Source of the DNA: Bacteroidia bacterium
GTDB taxonomy: Bacteria; Bacteroidota; Bacteroidia; NS11-12g; UBA9320
Length of the DNA: 32,193 nt
NCBI GenBank assembly: GCA_017857855.1
Contig: JAFMCI010000023.1
Span: forward strand, 1-32,193
Reading direction: 5' to 3'
In this document: positions 18,665 to 26,251 of the stretch, piece by piece
How positions within the stretch are numbered: position 1 is the first letter of the stretch
Layout: every line of letters starts with the position of its first letter
The notes under the pieces: model-generated
Seen by the model: only the letters and a program-made list of their open reading frames with translations
What the model was told of the DNA's origin: nothing
The model's database searches: none
Made by a program: the position numbers and the translations under genes

Positions 18665-19426
18665 TCAGGACAAAATAATTCCAACCGGGCAATGATCGCT
18701 TCCAAAAACGTCATTGTCTATAAACGCACTTGTTACCTTTGGCATAAGCGTTTCGGAAACTAAAAAATAATCAATTCGCCATCCTGCGTTACTGGCTCGA
18801 GCGTTAAACCGCTGACTCCAAAAACTATATTTTTCTGTCGTTGGATTAAGTTCTCTAAAACTGTCTTTTAGACCTATACTTAAAATATTACTCATCCCAT
18901 CTATCTCCACTTGGGTATAACCACTGGTTTTATTATAGTTTGGTTTGTCATTCTTAAGGTCTAAAGCCGTATGCGCAACATTAAAGTCACCTGTTACTAT
19001 AACTGGCTTTTGAATTTGTAAATTAGTTAAATAGCTTTTAAATGCAGCATCCCAAGTTGCTCTATATTCAAGCCTTTTTAAACCAGCACCACTATTGGGC
19101 ACGTAAACATTTACCAAGTAGAAATCTGTAAATTCTGCACAAATCACTCTGCCTTCATCGTCGTGTTCAACAACGCCTATATCACGCGTAACATTTAACG
19201 CTTCTTCTTTACTTATAATGGCCACACCACTATATCCTTTTTTGGTTGCTGAGTTGGCATATATATGAAAGCCATCTAAATCTGCTAATGCCTCTACTAC
19301 TTGATCTTCTTGTGCCTTGGTTTCTTGAAGACAATACACATCGGCGCTACTTTGAATTATAATGTCTATAAGTCCTTTGCCCACCGAAGCTCTAACGCCA
19401 TTCACATTCCACGATACTATTTGCAT
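18665..19426 (-). CDS. xth: Exodeoxyribonuclease III / AP endonuclease family
   Basis: MQIVSWNVNGVRASVGKGL...VYCLQETKAQ...YSGVAIISK...VIVTGDFNVAHTALDLKNDKPNYNKTSGYTQVE...WRIDYFLVS...GSDHCPVGIIL. Confidence 0.96.
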   Translation of the reverse strand: MQIVSWNVNGVRASVGKGLIDIIIQSSADVYCLQETKAQEDQVVEALADLDGFHIYANSATKKGYSGVAIISKEEALNVTRDIGVVEHDDEGRVICAEFTDFYLVNVYVPNSGAGLKRLEYRATWDAAFKSYLTNLQIQKPVIVTGDFNVAHTALDLKNDKPNYNKTSGYTQVEIDGMSNILSIGLKDSFRELNPTTEKYSFWSQRFNARASNAGWRIDYFLVSETLMPKVTSAFIDNDVFGSDHCPVGIILS

Positions 19427-19476
19427 AAAGCAAAGGTATGATTATGTAGTTGCATAACACGTCATTAGCGCACCTT

Positions 19477-19510
19477 ATAGTTTCAACTGTTCGATTAACT
19501 TTGAAACTAT
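19477..19510. repeat. 10-bp perfect inverted repeat over the promoter/start of the 181-aa gene
   Basis: ATAGTTTCAA (19477-19486) and TTGAAACTAT (19501-19510), 14-nt spacer; includes TAACTTTG (19496-19503, TAnnTTTG) and overlaps ATG 19509. Confidence 0.6.
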
Positions 19511-20054
19511 GTTCCAAACCATTTTTACGCAATCCATTGAAAACAAAAGGATAATATCTATCAGTATGTACGGAGAGACATCGTCGTGGATAGGATTTGT
19601 AATTGCCGTAAATGAAGAGTTAGTAACTATGGAACATCTATCCAAATATGGAAGGTATGATGGCATCGTCACTCTAAAAATAGTAGACATAGAACGCTTA
19701 GATATAGACGATGAAATATGCCGGAGTATACACTTCTTATACCATAACAAAGCAGAATTAGAACGACTTTCTAAAACGTACGAAAATAGAGAACGAAATA
19801 CAGGTGACTTTTTAGCTGTTCTATCTGAGTGTAAGGAAAAAAATCTTATTTGCTCTGTAGACACCAAAGAATTATACCTCGCCTGCTTTGTGATTGATGT
19901 AAATTTTGAAGAAATTCACTTTTTAGCTATTGACGAGTACGGACAAAAGGATGGTGAATGTTTCGTTAAAATGGAGGACATAAATTATGTGTCATGTGGC
20001 AGATTACAAGAAATGAGACGATTGCTACTGTACAATATTCATTATAGAATTTAA
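19509..20054 (+). CDS. Hypothetical 181-aa protein with two tandem similar domains (possibly small beta-barrel/Sm-like)
   Basis: Repeat 1 KRIISISMYGETSSWIGFVIAVNEELVTMEHLSKYGRYDGIVTLKIVDIERL; repeat 2 KNLICSVDTKELYLACFVIDVNFEEIHFLAIDEYGQKDGECFVKMEDINYV. Confidence 0.75.
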   Translation: MFQTIFTQSIENKRIISISMYGETSSWIGFVIAVNEELVTMEHLSKYGRYDGIVTLKIVDIERLDIDDEICRSIHFLYHNKAELERLSKTYENRERNTGDFLAVLSECKEKNLICSVDTKELYLACFVIDVNFEEIHFLAIDEYGQKDGECFVKMEDINYVSCGRLQEMRRLLLYNIHYRI

Positions 20055-20097
20055 GTCTCTTCTAAGATTATGTTCTATTACTTAGCTAAATCTTCAG

Positions 20098-20541
20098 TTA
20101 TTCAATGGCAATAATCTTTTCCTTTTTTCCTGCGAATAGTACATCGTCACCTTGTACTAATCCCATGATTGCCTGACCTATGGGCGAAATAGCAGAAATC
20201 GCATATACAGTTTTTTCTCCCACTTCTATTTTACCAATGCCCACACTGATGTACATTACTTTCTTATCGGTAGTAATAACTGCTCCTAACTGAGCAGAGT
20301 TACAATTCTTTTCTGTACTTATTTGGCCCAATATATTTCTCTCGCGTATAGCATTATTCATGGTTTGGTTTAGCCTGTCTAGCTCCTCCTGTCCCATGGC
20401 TCTTGCTGTTTCAAACTTATTACCTGATGTACTGTTTTCTTCCCCTACAATAGACTCTTGAACCTTATCAATAGCAGATTGAAGCTCAGCTAATTGAGTA
20501 TTCACTTTAGCCATGCATGCTTCATATATTGTCTTTTTCAT
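20098..20541 (-). CDS. GreA/GreB-family transcription elongation factor-like protein (start at internal Met MKKTIYEA)
   Basis: Coiled-coil-like N-terminal half, then C-terminal QLGAVITTDKKVMYISVGIGKIEVGEKTVYAISAISPIGQAIMGLVQGDDVLFAGKKEKIIAIE, typical of the GreA/GreB C-terminal domain (SPIGxAIxGxxxGD). Confidence 0.85.
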   Translation of the reverse strand: MKKTIYEACMAKVNTQLAELQSAIDKVQESIVGEENSTSGNKFETARAMGQEELDRLNQTMNNAIRERNILGQISTEKNCNSAQLGAVITTDKKVMYISVGIGKIEVGEKTVYAISAISPIGQAIMGLVQGDDVLFAGKKEKIIAIE

Positions 20542-20593
20542 ACTTACCATCTCAAATGTAGTTCTTAGTAACTTTAGTTGCAATACTTTTTGT

Positions 20594-20929
20594 ATGAATT
20601 ACACACATTTGTACTTAATGTTAAGTTTTATTAAAAAATTATTCGGCCCGAGTGTAGACCTTGCTGAAAAGATAAAAGAGGGTGCCATTATACTAGATGT
20701 GAGAAGTGCAGGTGAGTATGCAAGTGGTCACGTAAAAGGAAGTAAAAATATACCGCTAGGTAATATTAGCGCTAAGATGGAAACCATCAAAAAATGGGAT
20801 AAACCAATCATTGCATGCTGTGCAAGTGGGATGAGAAGCGGTAGCGCAGTTTCTGTATTAAAACGAAATGGCATAGAGGCCTACAACGCAGGCCCATGGC
20901 AAAAAGCCAATAAACTAGCAAATAAATAA
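20594..20929 (+). CDS. Rhodanese-like domain protein (start at 20594 or 20618, not 20513)
   Basis: AIILDVRSAGEYASGHVKGSKNIPLGNI...KPIIACCASGMRSGSAVSVLKRNGIEAYNAGPW; active-site CCASGMRS. Confidence 0.93.
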   Translation: MNYTHLYLMLSFIKKLFGPSVDLAEKIKEGAIILDVRSAGEYASGHVKGSKNIPLGNISAKMETIKKWDKPIIACCASGMRSGSAVSVLKRNGIEAYNAGPWQKANKLANK

Positions 20930-21066
20930 TTTATTCTATCCGAAATTATTGATTTTAAAAAAATTTGGTTACTCTGTTTTTCAGCGTTCTTAGGTCTTTT
21001 TTCAATAGTATTTATACGTTTCTGAAATCTATTCTGTATTATTGACCTAAATAAATAGTATTATAT

Positions 21067-21531
21067 ATGAAAAGAGTATCAATAACTTTAATGGCAAGTG
21101 TTGTAGTTTTTGCAAGCTTTGCATGGATTGTCAGCGCATTAGTAGCGGACGACGTAAAAGGAACTTATTGGAATGCAGACAAAACTGCCCAAATACGTAT
21201 TTACAAAGGCACCAATGACAAGTACTACGGGAAAATAGAGATGCTTACTGCGCCTAATAACCCTGACGGAACACCCAAAAAAGATCCAAACAACCCAAAA
21301 GCTAACCTCCGCGACAGAGATCGTTTAGGTATGGTTATTATGAATGGTTTTACATGGAATGCATCTGAACAAAAGTGGGAGAAAGGAACCATTTACGATC
21401 CTACTGAAGGTAAAACATACGATGGATATATTTACTTTGAGGGCGATAATAAAAAAGTATTGAAGCTTCGCGGCTATGTAATGGGCATGACCTGGCTAGG
21501 TCGTACATCCGATTGGCAACGAATAAAATAG
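21067..21531 (+). CDS. DUF2147 domain-containing secreted protein
   Basis: Signal peptide, then VKGTYWNADKTAQIRIYKGTNDKYYGKIEML...DRLGMVIMNGFTW...GTIYDPTEGKTYDGYIYFEGDNKKVLKLRGYVMGMTWLGRTSDWQR. Confidence 0.93.
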   Translation: MKRVSITLMASVVVFASFAWIVSALVADDVKGTYWNADKTAQIRIYKGTNDKYYGKIEMLTAPNNPDGTPKKDPNNPKANLRDRDRLGMVIMNGFTWNASEQKWEKGTIYDPTEGKTYDGYIYFEGDNKKVLKLRGYVMGMTWLGRTSDWQRIK

Positions 21532-21557
21532 ACCTTTAAAAATTATTGATGCACTGA

Positions 21558-22346
21558 TTAAGTGCCTGAAACGGACTCCACAAAGTTTAAAAATGCCTGC
21601 ACCTCGTGTAGGCATTTTTTTTGATCTTCAAGCATCGACAGATGGCCGACATCTTCAAGTACACTCACCTGTGAGAGCTTACATAATGCTGCCATCTTAT
21701 ACACGTCATCTTTGGAATAGTGGGTATCTTTTTCACCTAAAAGCCAAAGCACAGGCTTCTTAAATTGGGATAGCACGGCTCGTTTGTCTTCCCTATTTTT
21801 CATTCCTTCCAATCCTGCTATTATCGAGCTGGTTGGCGTTGAACTTACCATTGGTGTCATCTTTTCCTTGGCTATATCTACATGCAAGGGTGCGACTAGG
21901 CCAGGAACAAAAAAACTGAAAAACTCTTTGGTTCCACGCTTCTCAATAAACCGAATTGTTTTTTCCCTATTTATCTTTTTTTCAGCACTATCTGCCATCG
22001 CAGAAGAGTGCATAAATGCCGCTCCTCTAAGCTCAGTGCCGTACTGCTCCATATAATCTGCTAGAATATATCCTCCCATGCTATGGCCACACATAATAGT
22101 ATGTGTAGCGTTTTCAGCAACAAGTAATTCATGCACTTGATTTGCAACTTGCGTTAGGCTTCCAAACGCCATTTGGCTGCTTTTCCCAAAACCAGGCAAG
22201 TCAATCGCTATGCAAGTGAAACGTGATGACAAACTAGCAATTAATTCTTCCCATATTTCACTGTTTTCGCAAAAACCGTGTAAAAAACAAAGGTGGGGAC
22301 CACTCCCCACCTTTGAATATGAAATATTTTTAAACGTTAGGCTCAA
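21558..22346 (-). CDS. Alpha/beta fold hydrolase
   Basis: CFLHGFCENSEIWEELI...CIAIDLPGFGKSS...CGHSMGGYILADY...DVGHLSMLED; nucleophile elbow GHSMGG and oxyanion HGF. Confidence 0.95.
   Translation of the reverse strand: MSLTFKNISYSKVGSGPHLCFLHGFCENSEIWEELIASLSSRFTCIAIDLPGFGKSSQMAFGSLTQVANQVHELLVAENATHTIMCGHSMGGYILADYMEQYGTELRGAAFMHSSAMADSAEKKINREKTIRFIEKRGTKEFFSFFVPGLVAPLHVDIAKEKMTPMVSSTPTSSIIAGLEGMKNREDKRAVLSQFKKPVLWLLGEKDTHYSKDDVYKMAALCKLSQVSVLEDVGHLSMLEDQKKCLHEVQAFLNFVESVSGT
21589..21622 (+). terminator. Terminator-like hairpin (for DUF2147 gene) embedded in the 3' end of the hydrolase CDS
   Basis: AAAAATGCCTGCAC-CTC-GTGTAGGCATTTTT, 14-bp stem with one G-U, followed by T-run (T8 total) on the + strand. 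Confidence 0.75.
22282..22315 (-). terminator. Terminator-like hairpin in the 5' end of the hydrolase CDS, just downstream of ppiD
   Basis: Minus strand CAAAGGTGGGGA-GTGG-TCCCCACCTTTG, perfect 12-bp stem followed by TTTTTT. Confidence 0.75.
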
Positions 22347-22351
22347 AGATG

Positions 22352-24490
22352 TTAATCGTAGAACTTATAACGGGTATCTGTTACGTCAGCTTTTTTATTT
22401 AATGCCATTTGGATATCACCTTCTATGCCTTGAGAATTTTCCATTTTAAGTAGCATTTTTAAAGAAGCAACATCTGCAGGATCGTATTGATTTTCATTAT
22501 TTACAAATACTACGGCTACTGCTCCTTTACCTTCTACTACCTCAGAACGTTTCCCAACGGGTGTACCCAATACCGTACCGATAATTTTTTCATCTTGACC
22601 AATAAATGCAAGACTTCCTGTCATGAAAGACGTAGCTGGTGCAGATATCACATCTACTCCTAAAGCTTTAGCCAATTCGTCTGCTGATGTGGCTTTTGCT
22701 AATGCCCCTTCCATTTTAGGTTTTAGGTCTTTAGCTTTTAATTCATTTCGAACCAAAGTCTCTAATTCACCCCTCAAATCTTGCGCATCAGGCAGTCCCG
22801 CACTTCTCATTTTTGAAACTCTAGCTACTAAGTAACTTCCGTTAAGGTCTATAATAGATGAAATGTCACCTTCTTTCGTATTTTCATCAAATAACCAACG
22901 AGCTACCTTATTAGGCTCTGAAATACCAGCAATACTTCTATTTTCCTCTGTTATTCTATTAGCAACACGTTTAGTGATGTTCATAGACTCAGCTACTTCT
23001 TCGAAGCTTTTATCTCCCTGCGCTTTGGTTAATAACTCACCAGCTAACTTATATACATCTCCATCTGTATTAGAGCTTGCAAAAAGACTTTGGTCTAACA
23101 CAGCAACTTGAACCGTTTTACGGCTTACTGCGCTGGTCGCTTTGGCCAAGTGCACACCGCGCTCACTTCTTACGATTACGTAGTTTCCTTCTCCACTGTT
23201 GTACAAAGTTTTCATCAGTCTCTTAGGATAAACACCACTCTCTTCACGTACCCAACCCATGTCACCACCTGTATTTCGAGTAGCGTCATAGTTTTTCAAA
23301 GAAGCCTCAGTAGCAAAAGTGGTTTCGCCACTTTTAATTTTCGCTAATACTGCTCTAGCATCTTCTTCTGCTTTTGCAGTATCTGATCCAAATACACTGA
23401 AAAGAATGTGACTTGCTTTAACAGAACGAAGTGAATCATTGCCCGTAGCCAACACCTTGAAAAGAGTGTATACTCCATCTTTTTGGAATGGCCCAACCAC
23501 TTTTCCAGTTTCCGCTCCAAAAATATTATCTTCCATTTCTGGAGAAAAAGACCCTCTTACTTTAAAAGTTGGATCAAAAGGGGTCTCACTGTTCATGATG
23601 CTCACAAATAGAGAATCTTCTGTAGTGCTTGCAAATTTCTCGATAGCCTCTGCAGTCCAGTCAAGCATTCTAATTGAATCCTCTCTAGACGGAATCACAT
23701 AAAGGTTTACGAATTCTATGTCTCTGCTAGCCTTTTGCTCATACTTCTCTCCAAATCGCTTGGCATAAGAGATTAATTGTTTATCAGAAACCTCATATAA
23801 AGAATCAGCAACTTGCTGATATGGAAGAGCAACTATACTTGCATTAATAGACTTACGTTCGTCTTGTCCTTTAATTCTGGCATCTAAATCCGTAGAATAA
23901 AAAGAACTTGAGATTAATGCAGAATATTTCTGATTAACTAAAGATGCAGTAAATTGGTCTTGGAATGTTTTCCAATTTTTTAAAGCCTCCGGGTTTGCGT
24001 TAATGTCCTCTTTTAAAAACCTAACTAATCTGTTCTTATCAAAAACTCCTGTATTAGGGTCTGTGAATGACTGACGTATTTGTGCATGTGTATTATCTCC
24101 GATGGTTAAGTCTTCAAGCTCTGCTGCACTTATCGATAAACCCAATTTTTCGTGTTCAGGCTTTATTGTTTTTGCTTCTATCAATTGTTTCCAAGCCTCA
24201 TCTCTATATTGTGCAGAAGTGGCCTCATCCATCACAAATCCTGGATTATTTTGTAAAACTTGATTTTTCAGTTCCTCGAACTTACCATTAAACTCTTCAT
24301 ACGTAATTGACTGGCCCGCTATAGATCCTACATTATTTTCGCTAGAACCAAAAATACTGGTTCCTGAACTCACAAAGTCTGTAAGTACAAATGCTAGCAT
24401 AGCTGCACCTATTACTAACAAAAGACATCCTGATTTATTTTGGATCTTTTGTAAAAGGCTTTCTTCTTCGTTGTTATATTTATCTGACAT
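22352..24490 (-). CDS. ppiD: SurA N-terminal / parvulin-type peptidyl-prolyl isomerase, PpiD-like
   Basis: N-terminal TM anchor (LLLVIGAAMLAFVLTDF), NNVGSIAGQSITYEEFNGKFEEL, rotamase core VKASHILFSVFG...AVLAKIKSGETTFATEASLKNYDATRNTGGDMGWVREESGVYPKRL. Confidence 0.92.
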   Translation of the reverse strand: MSDKYNNEEESLLQKIQNKSGCLLLVIGAAMLAFVLTDFVSSGTSIFGSSENNVGSIAGQSITYEEFNGKFEELKNQVLQNNPGFVMDEATSAQYRDEAWKQLIEAKTIKPEHEKLGLSISAAELEDLTIGDNTHAQIRQSFTDPNTGVFDKNRLVRFLKEDINANPEALKNWKTFQDQFTASLVNQKYSALISSSFYSTDLDARIKGQDERKSINASIVALPYQQVADSLYEVSDKQLISYAKRFGEKYEQKASRDIEFVNLYVIPSREDSIRMLDWTAEAIEKFASTTEDSLFVSIMNSETPFDPTFKVRGSFSPEMEDNIFGAETGKVVGPFQKDGVYTLFKVLATGNDSLRSVKASHILFSVFGSDTAKAEEDARAVLAKIKSGETTFATEASLKNYDATRNTGGDMGWVREESGVYPKRLMKTLYNSGEGNYVIVRSERGVHLAKATSAVSRKTVQVAVLDQSLFASSNTDGDVYKLAGELLTKAQGDKSFEEVAESMNITKRVANRITEENRSIAGISEPNKVARWLFDENTKEGDISSIIDLNGSYLVARVSKMRSAGLPDAQDLRGELETLVRNELKAKDLKPKMEGALAKATSADELAKALGVDVISAPATSFMTGSLAFIGQDEKIIGTVLGTPVGKRSEVVEGKGAVAVVFVNNENQYDPADVASLKMLLKMENSQGIEGDIQMALNKKADVTDTRYKFYD

Positions 24491-24630
24491 ATTGGTCTTT
24501 AAAAAATAGTGTGCAAATTAAGTGGTTTTGTGCTTAAAAGTCAACGTAAATGTGGGCTAGTCCGTTCTAAGTATTTCTGTTCTTCTTTCTTTTCAAATAA
24601 TTGCATGTAACCATTTGAAAATTAGTGTAC

Positions 24631-26199
24631 TTACATTTCTTTATAAACCGAATACTTTTGTTTTTTATGACAGAACTTTTCTCTGACTATTATTTTTATT
24701 TTTAGAATACATGCTTTTTTAGGCTTTTTTAAGCTCACTATAAAGTTGTCTTCTGGTTGATTTTTTGCTTCATATAAACTGCTACCTTTATATAGTTTCA
24801 CCTTTTTATCCTGATATTTAACCTTTATTTTATAGCTTACCTTAGAAGGTGAAATGGTATTGATCCATAGTGATAAACTATCCGCTTCATCTAAGAGCGC
24901 TATATTGTTAAATGCCGTTTTAGCATTTATAACTTCTTTACAGATCGAGTGATTTGAAATACGACTCATTTCAATACTGGTCTCATTGTTAACATTATTG
25001 GAAGTATATACTGTTACCACTTCCCCATCTTGGGCGTCAATATCTAAATAATCTCCATAAAAAACATTTTTACCCGGTAAAGGAATTGGATTTTGATTTA
25101 AGAAGGAGGACTGAAAATCGTTACCTAGAACATATTTGCTAATAGCCAACTTATAAAATACACTTTGAGGGGATTCTGAAAAATCGTAAAAGGCTATAAA
25201 CACTTCACCAGATTTTTGGTCAATAGTTAGATTAGGGAAATATTGATGGCCGTCAGCTGTGTCCTTAGATACATTAATACGCTCACTCCAAGTGTTCCCT
25301 TGGTCTTTAGAGTATATTAGCCAAACATCTGCATTACCATTAAACTCGTCTGCCCAAGTTACATATTGTATATCTTTAACCGTATCGCTTGCTATAAAAG
25401 GCATCCCGTTAGCTCTCATTATGTGTGGCATATCCATATCCCAGCCTCCCGGTTGAAATGCTATAATTTGATCCTTGCCCCAGGTAACCCCTCCATCAGA
25501 GCTTTTATCTATCCAAATAGATTCATATCCAGCCCAAACTGCATATACTTCACCATTTTTGCCAACCGCTGAAGTTGCACCTTCTAAGGTATTGTCGCTA
25601 TCTAAGCAATCTCCTGTGGTATCTGAGATTGTAATTGCAGTAGAAAATGAATCACTTTTAAGATCATACTTCGAAAATCTTATTCTACTTCTATCTGCTT
25701 GATTATCACTGCCGTATTTGTCAAACTCCGTCCATGTCACATATAAATTGCCATTATATTCTGCGCTATGATTATCGGAACTTAGCCAAGGCTTATCTTG
25801 CATCTTATTCCCATTATACCCTACAGAATAGGATTTTTCTTTCCAATTATAGGGATCCATTATTTTTTGGACCACGATTCTATCAAACCAAGCACCGTAT
25901 TCTTTTTTAGGTGCCTTAGCCAAATGAGCAAAGTATAACGTAGTATCACTGTAATGTAATACAGGATCTCCATAAACACCCAAAGGAGACGTACTTATTG
26001 TCTTACTAAAACTATTCGAACCAATTGATTCGACATAAAAGTTATTAATATTTGAAGCTGCAACAATTGTTTTTGTTATCGGATGAAGCGCTATGCTTGG
26101 TTCATTTGGATTATTGGTATTATCTAGTGTTACACGCATTGACTGAGCTTGATTTAGCAGAAATGCAAGTGAAAGTAGCGCAGTAATCGATATCCTCAT
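24631..26199 (-). CDS. BNR/sialidase-like beta-propeller secreted protein
   Basis: Signal peptide MRISITALLSLAFLLNQAQS; Asp-box-like motifs (SSDGGVTWGKD, SKDQGNTWSERINVS); NNPNEPSIALHPITKTIVAASN. Confidence 0.75.
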   Translation of the reverse strand: MRISITALLSLAFLLNQAQSMRVTLDNTNNPNEPSIALHPITKTIVAASNINNFYVESIGSNSFSKTISTSPLGVYGDPVLHYSDTTLYFAHLAKAPKKEYGAWFDRIVVQKIMDPYNWKEKSYSVGYNGNKMQDKPWLSSDNHSAEYNGNLYVTWTEFDKYGSDNQADRSRIRFSKYDLKSDSFSTAITISDTTGDCLDSDNTLEGATSAVGKNGEVYAVWAGYESIWIDKSSDGGVTWGKDQIIAFQPGGWDMDMPHIMRANGMPFIASDTVKDIQYVTWADEFNGNADVWLIYSKDQGNTWSERINVSKDTADGHQYFPNLTIDQKSGEVFIAFYDFSESPQSVFYKLAISKYVLGNDFQSSFLNQNPIPLPGKNVFYGDYLDIDAQDGEVVTVYTSNNVNNETSIEMSRISNHSICKEVINAKTAFNNIALLDEADSLSLWINTISPSKVSYKIKVKYQDKKVKLYKGSSLYEAKNQPEDNFIVSLKKPKKACILKIKIIVREKFCHKKQKYSVYKEM

Positions 26200-26251
26200 A
26201 GGGCAAATGTAATGTATACTAACGGCACTCTATTTTGGACTAATTAACTCA

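Noticed and set aside
19475-19867. 130-aa minus-strand ORF
   Set aside because: Antisense to the 181-aa tandem-domain gene, whose internal repeat supports the plus-strand frame.
20513-20593. N-terminal extension of the rhodanese ORF (MHASYIVFF...)
   Set aside because: Overlaps the start of the divergent Gre-family gene; later Met codons at 20594/20618 give a normal rhodanese N-terminus.
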